NCBI RefSeq assembly: GCF_001045465.1
Contig: NZ_LFND01000007.1
Location: forward strand, 434,001 to 498,000
Length of the DNA stretch: 64,000 bases
Source: Chryseobacterium angstadtii
Lineage (GTDB): Bacteria; Bacteroidota; Bacteroidia; Flavobacteriales; Weeksellaceae
Direction of reading: 5' to 3'
Shown: positions 9,137 through 18,619 of the stretch, piece by piece
How the letters are laid out: the number at the start of each line of letters is the position of its first letter
Position numbering within the stretch: the stretch's first letter is position 1
Notes under the pieces: model-generated
What the model was told of the DNA's origin: nothing
Seen by the model: only the letters and a program-made list of their open reading frames with translations
Databases searched by the model: none
Position numbers and translations under genes: made by a program

Positions 9137-10072
9137 ATGAACCATTATCATTTACAAAATATAAAAAAAATAAGTCTGGGTTTGGTCCTGTTGATCACCC
9201 AGCTGGCCTTTGCACAAACCAATTATTTCAAAAAAGGAATTCCTGAAAATAAAATCCTAGTCGTTGCCCACCGGGGAGACTGGCGGAATTACCCTGAAAA
9301 CTCCGTTAAAGCTATAGAAGGTGCCATAAAAATGGGCGTCGATATCGTAGAGATAGATCTGCAAAAGACAAAAGACGGTCAGTTAATTGTCATACATGAT
9401 AAAAAACTGGACCGTACCACAACGGGGCAAGGAGAGATTTCTGAAACTCCGCTTGCTGCCATACAGCTTTTATTTCTTAAAAACGGAGCAGGAATGCCTA
9501 CCCGGGAAAAAGTCCCTACGCTGGAAGAGGTCTTGAATCTCATAAAAGGGAAAAGAATCATGCTGAATCTGGACAAAGGATGGGATTTTATTGAAGACGT
9601 AAGGCTGCTTACCGGGAAAACAGGAACCACAGAGCAGATTATCCTCAAAGGAAATAAAAAAGCCTCCGAACTGAAAAAGGAAGTCGGAAACAAGCTGGAC
9701 CATATCATCTACATGCCGATGGTATGGCCGGAAGACTACAGCATTTATAAGAGAGATGAGGTCCTTAACCCTGCAGAATATATCAGAGACTTTTCTAAAA
9801 TATTCAGCCCTGTAGCTTATGAAGTGATTATTAAAGATGATACCCCAAAAACAGACGAATTGTTAAAACTCATCCGCGAGTCTCATGCCATGATCTGGAT
9901 TAATGCCTTATGGCCGGAATTGTGTGCAGGGCACGATGATGATAAAGCGATTGATCATCCTGATGAAAACTGGGGATGGATGATCAGGAAAGGAGCGAAT
10001 ATTATACAAACTGACCGGCCGAAAGAATTGATAGAATACCTGAAATCAAAAAACTTAAAATATGAAAATTAA
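9137..10072 (+). CDS. Glycerophosphodiester phosphodiesterase family protein, exported (first copy)
   Basis: 311 residues with a signal peptide ending ITQLAFAQ. The GDPD TIM barrel is complete: catalytic His in VVAHRGDW, metal ligands in VEIDLQKTKDG, second catalytic His in IVIHDKKLDRTTTG, and NIIQTDRP near the end. The enzyme should hydrolyse glycerophosphodiesters to glycerol-3-phosphate plus an alcohol in the periplasm or outside the cell. It follows SusD by 23 bases and overlaps the next, homologous gene by 11 bases, so both belong to the SusC/SusD operon. Confidence 0.9.
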   Translation: MNHYHLQNIKKISLGLVLLITQLAFAQTNYFKKGIPENKILVVAHRGDWRNYPENSVKAIEGAIKMGVDIVEIDLQKTKDGQLIVIHDKKLDRTTTGQGEISETPLAAIQLLFLKNGAGMPTREKVPTLEEVLNLIKGKRIMLNLDKGWDFIEDVRLLTGKTGTTEQIILKGNKKASELKKEVGNKLDHIIYMPMVWPEDYSIYKRDEVLNPAEYIRDFSKIFSPVAYEVIIKDDTPKTDELLKLIRESHAMIWINALWPELCAGHDDDKAIDHPDENWGWMIRKGANIIQTDRPKELIEYLKSKNLKYEN

Positions 10073-10943
10073 GAGGTTGCTGTACGCATGGGTACTGGTT
10101 TCGGGAATGGTTTTAGGGCAGAACAGTATTTCCCTGACCCAATTTCCTTCTGATAAAATAATGGTGGTAGCGCACAGAGCGGATTGGAGGGAAGCTCCTG
10201 AAAATTCTGTTATGGCCGTAAAAAAAGCGATTGAGAAAGGTGTTAACATGGTAGAAATAGACTTAGCGTTGACAAAAGACAGTATTCTGATCGTAATGCA
10301 TGACAATACCATTGACAGAACCACTACCGGAAAAGGGAAACCTTCCGACTATACTTTGGAAGAAATTAAAAAATTCTACCTGAGAGACGGACTTGGAGTA
10401 CCTACCCAAATGCGGATTCCTACCCTGGAAGAAATCCTGAATACGACGCAGGGAAAGATATTCATTAATCTGGATAAAGCTTTTGATTATTTTGACCTCG
10501 TTTACCCCGTTCTGAAGAAAAGAAATCTGCTTGATGAGGTGCTTTTTAAAGGAACTGCAACGTATCAGGAATTTAATGAAAAATATGGAGCCATTAAAAA
10601 CGAAATTCATTACATGCCCATTGTACGGCTGGCTAATAATGAAGGCTGGCCCAAAATAAATGAGTATCTGAACCATTATGAAGTGTATGGTTTTGAACTG
10701 ACATTAGGCTCCGATGAAAGCCATCTGATCAATTTTAAAGAAATCCGGGAAAAAGGAGCCCGCGTTTGGGTAAACTCCTTATGGCCGCAGCAAAGTGCAG
10801 GGCACAACGATGATCTGGTCCTCGAAAATCCTGATATGTATGAATGGTTTGTTAAACATAATATCAATATCATTCAGACCGACAGACCGAAAGAGTTGAT
10901 TGATTTTCTGAAGACGAAGAAAAGGTATGCAAGGAGCAAATAA
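10062..10943 (+). CDS. Glycerophosphodiester phosphodiesterase family protein, exported (second copy)
   Basis: 293 residues with a signal peptide (MKIKRLLYAWVLVSGMVLG). Same catalytic landmarks as its neighbour (VVAHRADW, MVEIDLALTKD, IVMHDNTIDRTTTG, NIIQTDRPKEL) and the same NSLWP...AGH(N/D)DD segment near the C-terminus. It is a diverged tandem duplicate, clearly not recent. Keeping two related enzymes translationally coupled (11-base overlap) suggests different substrate preferences. It ends the operon; a terminator follows. Confidence 0.9.
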   Translation: MKIKRLLYAWVLVSGMVLGQNSISLTQFPSDKIMVVAHRADWREAPENSVMAVKKAIEKGVNMVEIDLALTKDSILIVMHDNTIDRTTTGKGKPSDYTLEEIKKFYLRDGLGVPTQMRIPTLEEILNTTQGKIFINLDKAFDYFDLVYPVLKKRNLLDEVLFKGTATYQEFNEKYGAIKNEIHYMPIVRLANNEGWPKINEYLNHYEVYGFELTLGSDESHLINFKEIREKGARVWVNSLWPQQSAGHNDDLVLENPDMYEWFVKHNINIIQTDRPKELIDFLKTKKRYARSK

Positions 10944-10957
10944 ATGCTTCAAAATTT

Positions 10958-10988
10958 AAAAGAGTCATTCATGGGATGGCTCTTTTTG
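10958..10988 (+). terminator. Terminator of the SusC/SusD-phosphodiesterase operon
   Basis: AAAAGAGTCAT and ATGGCTCTTTT pair with one G-U, with a U-rich right arm, 15 bases after the last stop. Confidence 0.8.
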
Positions 10989-11016
10989 GTCTTTAACGGC
11001 TTGGTTCTAAAAAGAA

Positions 11017-11041
11017 AAACCACCCTTAAAAAGGATGGTTT
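11017..11041 (-). terminator. Original tRNA-Gln terminator left at the outer left edge of the island
   Basis: AAACCACCCTT / AAGGATGGTTT form an 11-bp hairpin (one G-U on the minus-strand RNA) followed on that strand by a T-rich run. The same hairpin type directly follows the intact tRNA-Gln at 58150, which marks this as the chromosomal terminator now separated from its tRNA. Confidence 0.7.
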
Positions 11042-11052
11042 GTAGACCCACA
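11042..11052. other. attL, left attachment site (tRNA-Gln 3'-end fragment)
   Basis: GTAGACCCACA, identical to 48714-48724. Bases just inside (11053-11071) include ATTCGAAC, as in the T-loop of the tRNA, so the element end itself resembles the target. Confidence 0.8.
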
Positions 11053-11138
11053 AGTGCAGAATTCGAACTTTTTGTTAAGTGATTTGCGGAAAATAGCATC
11101 GTTGAAGACTGGCTAGTAAAAAGTGTTACATTTAAAAT

Positions 11139-11170
11139 ATAACGCCCTGCAATTTGCAAGGCGTTATTTT
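11139..11170 (+). terminator. Terminator near the left end of the island
   Basis: ATAACGCC then TGCAA pairs with TTGCA then GGCGTTAT (one mismatch), followed by TTT. On the plus strand nothing in the integrated form needs it, but in the excised circle it would lie 22 bases after the predicted recombinase stop at 11114-11116. It may also serve the minus-strand immunity gene. Confidence 0.7.
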
Positions 11171-11227
11171 CGAAGCATAATCTTTAAAATTTGGAGCTTG
11201 ACGTTTTCTCTTGTCGAAATTATCTCC

Positions 11228-11812
11228 TTAGTAAGGAAGTGTTGATTGGTCGTCATCTATCTCTTTTCCATTGTCATCAAAAAGCTGATACAAACGCTTC
11301 AATTCAGATAACAACATTTCTTCAAAAGATTTCCACTGAAATTTTGAAGTTGCATCCCATCTTTCACAGCAATGCACTAGATTGGTTTCTTTATCTATAT
11401 ATAAGTGAGATCCATCCCATCTATATCCCCCAATAAAAAAATAGTTATCCTTTGCATTTTCAGGCCTCTCATGAATATTGGGTGTAATAATAGAAAATGG
11501 CTGCCTCGAATTTGCTTTAGGATCTCGTGTCATATGCCTTCTTAGACCATCTAGACTTAATGTAGAAGACATAAAATTACCACCATTACTGTACTTCATT
11601 AAAAATTCTTTATAATCTTTAGGTAATACTGTATCCAATTCTTTTTCTAACAAATTAATTTCCTCAGTATTTAATTTTGGATAGATGATATTTAACCACC
11701 CTTTGGGCCCTTTGTGAGGTGCTTTTCCTATCATCATGGCCCCATCACTAGAGTTATCTAATCCTAAATTTGAGAACTTATATATAAGCTCATTGATTTC
11801 TTTATTATACAT
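11228..11812 (-). CDS. SMI1/KNR4 (SUKH) family protein, probable immunity protein
   Basis: 194 residues. The SUKH signature is visible at about 48-80: EINLLEKELDTVLPKDYKEF followed by LMKYSNGG, then the usual FFIGGYRWDGSHLYIDKETN region. SUKH proteins are the most common immunity partners of nuclease toxins in polymorphic toxin systems. The gene begins 9 bases after the stop of an RHS protein ending in an HNH-type nuclease, the standard toxin-then-immunity order. It probably binds and neutralises that C-terminal nuclease in the producing cell. Pairing is inferred from position and family. Confidence 0.85.
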   Translation of the reverse strand: MYNKEINELIYKFSNLGLDNSSDGAMMIGKAPHKGPKGWLNIIYPKLNTEEINLLEKELDTVLPKDYKEFLMKYSNGGNFMSSTLSLDGLRRHMTRDPKANSRQPFSIITPNIHERPENAKDNYFFIGGYRWDGSHLYIDKETNLVHCCERWDATSKFQWKSFEEMLLSELKRLYQLFDDNGKEIDDDQSTLPY

Positions 11813-11821
11813 ATTTTAATT

Positions 11822-14800
11822 TTATTTACGTTTTATTAGATCACCTGTCGTTTCATTTTTAAAATTGCCATTATGCCTTTGAAGATGTTCTTTCCTAGTA
11901 ACAAATTCGATATTAGCAGGATCTCCAGCTTTATCAGGATGATGCTTAACATTATTAATGTGGTGGCCTACATATCCTTTAACTTTTCCTTTTTCTTTTA
12001 ACTCTTTTGTTTCAGCATCAGTCCATCTTCTAGTACCATCTTCTCCACTTTCAACTAATTTTTTTTCATCCTTCCAAGCTTTTCTTACAGCACCTTGACG
12101 TTGGCTCGCAATACTCGGTATTTTAGCGGCAGCTTTTACTTCCTCAACTCCTTTTATAATAGGTGCTTTGCCCCCTTGGCTCATCAAAACACCTTCCGGC
12201 CCCCCGGCCGCAGCCATAGCAATAGTTGCTAGATCAAAAGAGCCGTTTACTACTTTTTCTTTAAAGGATTCTTTCGGCACTCCAATTTCTAAAACAAGCT
12301 GCCCCTGGCTATTTACCTGATATTTATTTCTTACTGCATCATTGGTTACAGTATTCACAGTTCTTACGACACTATTGGAAACGGCAGCCCTTACACTGTT
12401 AATAGCTCCACCAATCATCTCGGCAAACTCCATTTCGTTGCCTGGAAGGTCCTGTTCTCTTTTGGTGCTGAATGGCTCCAGTCCTTCTAATTCTCTTGAA
12501 TCGACGACTCTGTTTCCGCTAAAAACATACGGCGACCAAGTATTATAATCTTCTGCCAGAGGATCTACATTAAAGAACCTTGCCATTGCAGGATCATAAT
12601 TTCTCCATTTGTAGGAGCTCCATCCTGTATCCCTTTGCTTTTCCTGCCCTTGAGTGGAATAAGTATAATTTGGAGATATGGAGTAGCCAATATTAAGCTC
12701 ACCTCCAAATTCCAGCCCAAACGGGTAAAAATTGGTCGTCCTATCTATTTTAAGGTTTCCGGAAGCATCTTTGTAATACGCAAGTCTGATGTTTCCGACA
12801 TCATCTTTATACTGATAAATATACTTATTTTGAACGAAATCATAATAACCTTCTGAGGTCGGAACAAATTGCAGTACACCTTCTTCATATTGGAAACCAT
12901 CGAAATATTCAGTCTTTCTCGTGGTTTCAATGCTTGTCCTCCCTGATCCAAAAGTATGGATTTTTTGTACCTTAGCCCCGTCCGCCCGATACATATACTT
13001 TGTATTTTCATTGTAGGCGATATCCCAGCTATCATGAGAATAATACTCCTTATCAAATTTTAAATACGATGGCAGGTTAAGATGATTGTAATCGATCTGC
13101 AAGATTCCCTTATCAACATGGCTTTTCATATTGCCATTTTCATCATACGTAAATGGGTTCCCTGATGTTTCCGGATAACCGCCATAAATCCCTGAATTAT
13201 CAGTAATAGAATTAAGCTTACCAGCTGTATAGTTATAACTCAGGTTATCCATCAGCTGGGCGGAAGGCATGTTTTCTACAAGCCTGTTTCTCTGTAAGCT
13301 CAGAATATTCCCGTTAATATCATAAGCCAGTGTTTCATTATAATAATCATTTTGCGGAATGGTGGAATTAGGCTCAGAATAGATACCGGTTTTAAGCCTT
13401 TCTAAAGCATCATGATTATAATTATATCTTCTTAATTTATCACCGGATGCCTTCCAGTCCACTTCAGAAATATTCCCGTTAAATCTTCCGGTAGATTTAT
13501 TGGTATATTGAGGATTATTATATTTCAGTTCATAGGCAAAAAGCTTTGATCCCAGATTGGAAGGATCATTTACTTTGGTCTGCCATCCGCGGATATTATA
13601 AGCATAATCTATAGACTCAAGTGGACTTCCTGAAGTATTCCCTGTTTTTTTATTAATCAGCTGTCCGATCTCATTGTAGGTGTTTTCTGCCAGCAGTTCT
13701 TCCGGGTTCGTGTCCACCTGATGATAATGTTTCAGAACCCTGTTTTGCCCATCATATATAAATCTTTCCTTGATCTGGAATTCTGTATCTATTCTTGATC
13801 TTTTATGTTTTGTAATGGTTTGCTTTATAGCACCGCCAAAATCGTACTCTGTTTCTGTAGTGGTATGCCCGCCCAGATAATTCATGGAATACGTTCCGAT
13901 CACTCTTCCTTTGGTATCATACCAGTTATAGTTTCTTGCCCAGCCCACATCTTCGATATTTTTTACAAAGGATGAAAGCGCAAGGCCGTTGGTATTTTTT
14001 ACGGTGCCTTGTCCCGGCTGCTTCAACACTTTCTGTCCCAAGATAGAGACCGGAATTTCAGAAACCAGCCCCGGTGCATAGGTATCATAATAATTAACGG
14101 TAAGAACCGTCATTCCACTTGTGGGAAAAGCATTCTTTGTATAATAGATGGTCAATTCCTGGGTTGTAAATGGAGTCGTATCAGAACGGGATTCATTATT
14201 AGCTGCGTTAACCGTAATATTATTAACGGCCTTCTGTAGTTCCACCCTTGTTGCGGTACTACTGAAAAATCCGGTGTATACAATTCTGTCTGACTGGTCG
14301 TATTTGGTAAAAAGCCAGCCTTTTGCATTAAAATTATTCGTGGTGGTTCTAAGTACCGCATCCTGGGTAAGGATCAGCCTGTCCTGCTTATCATAGATCA
14401 TATATTCCCATCCTTTTCCGGGAAGCTTTTTTTCTACAAGGCGGTACCTGCTGTCATATTTATACTGATAGCAGAGATTATCAAGCGTGGTTGTATTTAA
14501 TGGAGAACCTGCTGCCCCAGCCGGAATAATGTAGGCAAGCTGGTCATATTCATTATACACATAATAAGTATCGGCGTTTTCAGTTGTGCTTAAAACTTTT
14601 CGAAGGAGTATAGTCTGCCCATTAGAATTTTTAAATTCTATGGTTTTATTGCCGTCTTCATCAGCTGTTGTATTTTTATACAACTGTCCCTCAGAATAAA
14701 AAGAGGACTGAGAAACCGTAGAAGTATAGATCTTATTGGCAGCATGCCACGAAGTTACCGTTTCGTATTTTTTTACATTATCACTTTGCTTGTTCGCTGA

Positions 14801-15295
14801 TTCTGTGTACTGAACGGGTTTTGTACTCCATGCATTTCCCGGCTGGGTCAGTTGCTTAATTTTATTTAGGGGAGAGCTCTCAAACTGCTTCTCGGAAAAG
14901 ATCTTTTCTCCTGCGTAGATATTTCCGGGATCAGCCACCGGATAAGGAACACTCCCGGAAGTTTGCGGATAGATCGCTCCACCTGTTGTTCCGCTCTGCG
15001 GAACCGGGAAATATTCCCTAGCCTGTCTTCCTAAATTATCATAAGTAAGAGCCGTCACCACATCTTTTCCCAGTGGTGATCCTTTCACATTTACAGTTTG
15101 CCGGGGTCTTCCGAGTCCGTCAAAATATTGGACGGTTTCTATCCTTTTTTTGGATGGATCAGAGATTTTCGTAGAATCCAGATAGCTAATGGACTGTACA
15201 TAGTTTTCGGTTCCTGTTAACTGCGCATGCAGGAGTCCTGATGCGGTACATAACCCCAGCAGCAGGATTATTTTTGATATTAAGTATTTTTTCAT
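11822..15295 (-). CDS. RHS-repeat polymorphic toxin with C-terminal HNH nuclease
   Basis: 1157 residues. Signal peptide (MKKYLISKIILLLGLCTASG), a DUF6443-like N-terminal part (QYFDGLGRPRQTVNVKGSP), many YD/RHS repeats (YDNLGRQ, YDKQDRLILTQD, YDFGGAIK), an RHS core region near residues 880-930 (YKWRNYDPAMARFFNVDPLA) and a variable C-terminal domain. The last ~60 residues hold GHHINNVKHHPDKAGDPANI and EFVTRKEHLQRHNG, the GHH pattern of HNH/Endo VII toxins. The RHS shell should encapsulate the nuclease and release it by self-cleavage at the core. The hallmark DPDG after the core is changed to RELEGLEP. It follows its RHS partner by 12 bases and precedes the SUKH gene by 9. Confidence 0.88.
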   Translation of the reverse strand: MKKYLISKIILLLGLCTASGLLHAQLTGTENYVQSISYLDSTKISDPSKKRIETVQYFDGLGRPRQTVNVKGSPLGKDVVTALTYDNLGRQAREYFPVPQSGTTGGAIYPQTSGSVPYPVADPGNIYAGEKIFSEKQFESSPLNKIKQLTQPGNAWSTKPVQYTESANKQSDNVKKYETVTSWHAANKIYTSTVSQSSFYSEGQLYKNTTADEDGNKTIEFKNSNGQTILLRKVLSTTENADTYYVYNEYDQLAYIIPAGAAGSPLNTTTLDNLCYQYKYDSRYRLVEKKLPGKGWEYMIYDKQDRLILTQDAVLRTTTNNFNAKGWLFTKYDQSDRIVYTGFFSSTATRVELQKAVNNITVNAANNESRSDTTPFTTQELTIYYTKNAFPTSGMTVLTVNYYDTYAPGLVSEIPVSILGQKVLKQPGQGTVKNTNGLALSSFVKNIEDVGWARNYNWYDTKGRVIGTYSMNYLGGHTTTETEYDFGGAIKQTITKHKRSRIDTEFQIKERFIYDGQNRVLKHYHQVDTNPEELLAENTYNEIGQLINKKTGNTSGSPLESIDYAYNIRGWQTKVNDPSNLGSKLFAYELKYNNPQYTNKSTGRFNGNISEVDWKASGDKLRRYNYNHDALERLKTGIYSEPNSTIPQNDYYNETLAYDINGNILSLQRNRLVENMPSAQLMDNLSYNYTAGKLNSITDNSGIYGGYPETSGNPFTYDENGNMKSHVDKGILQIDYNHLNLPSYLKFDKEYYSHDSWDIAYNENTKYMYRADGAKVQKIHTFGSGRTSIETTRKTEYFDGFQYEEGVLQFVPTSEGYYDFVQNKYIYQYKDDVGNIRLAYYKDASGNLKIDRTTNFYPFGLEFGGELNIGYSISPNYTYSTQGQEKQRDTGWSSYKWRNYDPAMARFFNVDPLAEDYNTWSPYVFSGNRVVDSRELEGLEPFSTKREQDLPGNEMEFAEMIGGAINSVRAAVSNSVVRTVNTVTNDAVRNKYQVNSQGQLVLEIGVPKESFKEKVVNGSFDLATIAMAAAGGPEGVLMSQGGKAPIIKGVEEVKAAAKIPSIASQRQGAVRKAWKDEKKLVESGEDGTRRWTDAETKELKEKGKVKGYVGHHINNVKHHPDKAGDPANIEFVTRKEHLQRHNGNFKNETTGDLIKRK

Positions 15296-15307
15296 AGGTT
15301 GCGTTTT

Positions 15308-18300
15308 TTATGGTTTGAAGTTGTATTTGTATTCTTTCAGAATATTTCCATTTTTATCGTTTTCCCTGATTTCTTTCAGTCTTCCATAGACATCATAGGT
15401 ATAGAATTCCCGTATTCCTGATGGAGGGGTAATGCTGGTTACTCCTTTCAGCAGATCATAGGTAAAGGTGGTTACCTTATATCCTTTCAGTGCAGCATGG
15501 TTCCTGAAAGTATCCAGGGCGGTGATAAAGGCCGGTTCAGCATCCGGATTGGAGGCGTCCTGATCAGAAGCGGATACAATGGAAGAGGTGATTCCTAAAC
15601 CGGAAAGCTGGTCATAAGTTATACCCTCTATCTGGGCAATAGGCTGGGTACCTCCGTATCCCCACACAAATGCTACAGGTGCTCCCGTTTTTTCAGTGTA
15701 CTGAAGGATATTTCCGCTGGTGTCATATTTATCATATTTTATTTCAGTGCTTACCGCAGAGTTAGGCATATCATAAAGTCTCACTAAACGTGGCAGGATC
15801 AGGTTTCCTGTTTCCGCACTAGGTAATGAAGCAGGATAAAGCGTTTCTGTTTTGGATATGATTTTGGTAGTGCTTCCTATGGTCTGGCTTGCTACGGTTT
15901 CCAGAGGAATTCCCACCATATTTTTCCCGATCATCAGCTGGTTTGCTTTTTCATGGGCATAGCTGTACGCAGTTTCATTAATCCTGCCATCTGAAGAAGT
16001 GGTTTTCTGACGGCTCAGCTGGTAGTTAGATGGATTATTATAGAAATATTCCGTTTCTGTTTTTACCGGGATTCCATCTAAGTAGTCCGTGGTCTTCTGG
16101 GATTTTAAATAATGCCAGTAGGAAACGCTGCGGTACTCGTTAACAATGAGGTTATCCAAATGTTCAAGATTGACAGAGAATCCCGCCGGCTTTCCGGTAC
16201 ATTTGTTACCGGGCAGAGCCACGTCCGCTGCGGTGCAGGTGTAGGGATGCTGAAGGGTTCCACATGCCGGATCAAATAATTTCTTCCCTGAAAAATTCTT
16301 AAGCTCAAAGGTGGCCGCATCATTTTTTTCATAGATATTTTCTTTCGCCTGAATAATATCCAACGCAGACGAGCCTGAGTTTTTTCTAAGGATAAATGAT
16401 TTGATTTCAGTACCATTATCCCAGCCTTTATTGGTCCAGGGATTATTACTGATTCCATTAGGTCCCCATACATTGGAACCTGGATCATCTCTGCGGATGG
16501 TAAATTCTTTCATTTCTCCTCCGTTCTCAAAATTGTCGCCTCCTTCACTAATCGTTACAAAAGGATAAAGGCAGCTCATAGTTCCTGTATCATAAAGCGG
16601 CATCAGGCTGCTTGAAGAAAGGACAATATTGGAATTTTGTATGATACCGGTACAGCTTCCGGGATCACCTGAACCCGGCCCGCCACCACAGGCAATTTCC
16701 CATTTTTCCAGATCGGTGTAGAAAGTCCTGTTTCCTTTATCTCCTGAAGATTTGGAAAGATCGTCTTTATGGGCGTAATGGTATCTTTTGTAAACCGGAA
16801 CGCCTGAAACCGGATCAACATCTTTGGTAGATTTCACCCTTACCCCTCCGGTATCCAGATTGGCCATGAAGGTCTGTGGGGCGGTCTTATAATAGGAAAC
16901 CCGTCCATTAATACTGCTGCACAGAAAAGTAGCATTAAACTTAATCTTATATGTTCCCCCGGCCACGGCACCAAAAGAAATATGTTTTGTGATTCCGTCC
17001 CGTGTCAATTGATAAATCTGACCCTGGTTAACCTGAACTGATCCGGCATAGTGCCCTGAACCAGCAAAACTTTCGCACTCCTGTATTGAATTCGCATGCA
17101 ACGAAGCGCTAACTGTAATGGTTTGATCCACTGCCGATACAATGGTATATTCAAGGGTTCTATCATCGGTTTGATTGTCTGTATCAACATCCAGGTATTC
17201 GGTAAAAAGAGGCGGATAAATGGTTTTTTCGCCCCAATAGGTATTCCCTTCGTATTCCAGTTCAGTATAGCCTTTGGTAGGATAGGTAATTTTTTTAAGC
17301 ATTCCCAGTTTTGAGTAAGTGGGGTTAGGCTCTTTATCGGCACCTCCATAATTATACTTGTAAAGTCCATAATCCTGAATGTTTGCAGGAACAAGTTTAT
17401 CATTATAAGTTTTACCGTTAAAATATCCCCAGTGATCCTGTCCTTTGGAAAGTCTTTCAGGCAGATCCTGCGGTTTATCATACTCAAAGCTGTATTTCTT
17501 CTGGGGATCTTTAAAGGTAACACTGCTGAGAAAGTTCCTTTTGTTAGCAGTATTAAGATAAGCTAAGGAAGCACTCTCGATAGTTTCCCCATTTCTGCCC
17601 AAAAGCTTGATTGTTTTTATTTTTACATTCCCATCTACATCAAGAGCAGAATTACCCGTTTCATATTCAAAAGTAACGGTTCCGTCTGCCGCGTTATTAC
17701 TGCTGATGGAAAGAATCCGTTTTCCGGATACCTGCATGGTATTGCTCGCGATGGCTCCCGTTGAGGGGGCCATTGAATAACCTGACCCCTGGCAGCCGGC
17801 CTGTGTTGCCGGATAGCCTACAGACATCCTTAACATTTGGGATTGGGAGGTGGTATATTCGGAAAGCGTGCTAGCCTCATAATTAAGATAGATTTCATCA
17901 CCATTAGGGTGCTGAATTTTGGTAAGATACCAGGCCGTAACAGCTCCGGAAGGAATTGAATGACCGCCTCCCACGCTTCTGTACATCGTACTTTCCTCTT
18001 CTGTAAAATAATATTTTTCACCATTAGATACGGTCAATGTAAAACCCTGACCTGTTTTTTCAATTTTTATCGCCTGCTGGTCTACGATATGGGGCTGATT
18101 ATTCTGGTCATAAAAAAACTTCCCGGAATAGCCATTGAAATTAAAGGAATACAGATCAGCTTCTGTATCCAGAGCGTCGGAACCAGCTCCTACTGCAAAT
18201 AAGAATTGATTGGTTACAGCACTGGTGTAGGCACCGCTTATGGGTTCCGGTGTTTTTATATGCGTGGATGATTCATCCGCCCTGTCTCTTACCATTCTGG

Positions 18301-18607
18301 TAATAACCCCTCCAAAATTCAGGTTCCAGCCTAAACCAACATTGGTGGAAAGCTCATCAACCCTGATACCATTTGATGAGTAGGAAAGGCTTAATGGAAG
18401 ATTGATATTTCCTGTTTGATAAGTAAACAGCGGAACCGAAATATTTGGGGATCCTGTAAAAAGTCCTACCGGTACATTCCCGTAATTTCCCAAGGCATAA
18501 GCCGTTGGTGAAGGTGGGATGATCTTAGGCAGGGTCGTACCAGTTGAGGACTGTGCCTTCATAAAGCTTATGAGTAGCAGCACAGCCGGAATTAAGATTT
18601 TTTTCAT
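15308..18607 (-). CDS. Large RHS/YD-repeat exported protein, partner of the toxin downstream
   Basis: 1099 residues with signal peptide (MKKILIPAVLLLISFMKAQ). The N-terminus (PTAYALGNYGNVPVGLFTGS, LSYSSNGIRVDELSTNVG, LGWNLNFGGVITRMVRD) resembles the SpvB/TcB-like opening of insecticidal-complex B components. The C-terminus ends in YD repeats (FTYDLLKGVTSITPP, YDVYGRLKEIRENDKNGN). It has no toxin tip. By analogy with Tc toxins, the pair could form a B-C shell, with this protein as the B half and the next gene as the C half carrying the nuclease; that is inference. It starts 12 bases after the T9SS-domain gene, so the four genes are one operon. Confidence 0.82.
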   Translation of the reverse strand: MKKILIPAVLLLISFMKAQSSTGTTLPKIIPPSPTAYALGNYGNVPVGLFTGSPNISVPLFTYQTGNINLPLSLSYSSNGIRVDELSTNVGLGWNLNFGGVITRMVRDRADESSTHIKTPEPISGAYTSAVTNQFLFAVGAGSDALDTEADLYSFNFNGYSGKFFYDQNNQPHIVDQQAIKIEKTGQGFTLTVSNGEKYYFTEEESTMYRSVGGGHSIPSGAVTAWYLTKIQHPNGDEIYLNYEASTLSEYTTSQSQMLRMSVGYPATQAGCQGSGYSMAPSTGAIASNTMQVSGKRILSISSNNAADGTVTFEYETGNSALDVDGNVKIKTIKLLGRNGETIESASLAYLNTANKRNFLSSVTFKDPQKKYSFEYDKPQDLPERLSKGQDHWGYFNGKTYNDKLVPANIQDYGLYKYNYGGADKEPNPTYSKLGMLKKITYPTKGYTELEYEGNTYWGEKTIYPPLFTEYLDVDTDNQTDDRTLEYTIVSAVDQTITVSASLHANSIQECESFAGSGHYAGSVQVNQGQIYQLTRDGITKHISFGAVAGGTYKIKFNATFLCSSINGRVSYYKTAPQTFMANLDTGGVRVKSTKDVDPVSGVPVYKRYHYAHKDDLSKSSGDKGNRTFYTDLEKWEIACGGGPGSGDPGSCTGIIQNSNIVLSSSSLMPLYDTGTMSCLYPFVTISEGGDNFENGGEMKEFTIRRDDPGSNVWGPNGISNNPWTNKGWDNGTEIKSFILRKNSGSSALDIIQAKENIYEKNDAATFELKNFSGKKLFDPACGTLQHPYTCTAADVALPGNKCTGKPAGFSVNLEHLDNLIVNEYRSVSYWHYLKSQKTTDYLDGIPVKTETEYFYNNPSNYQLSRQKTTSSDGRINETAYSYAHEKANQLMIGKNMVGIPLETVASQTIGSTTKIISKTETLYPASLPSAETGNLILPRLVRLYDMPNSAVSTEIKYDKYDTSGNILQYTEKTGAPVAFVWGYGGTQPIAQIEGITYDQLSGLGITSSIVSASDQDASNPDAEPAFITALDTFRNHAALKGYKVTTFTYDLLKGVTSITPPSGIREFYTYDVYGRLKEIRENDKNGNILKEYKYNFKP

Positions 18608-18619
18608 TTGATTTATGTT

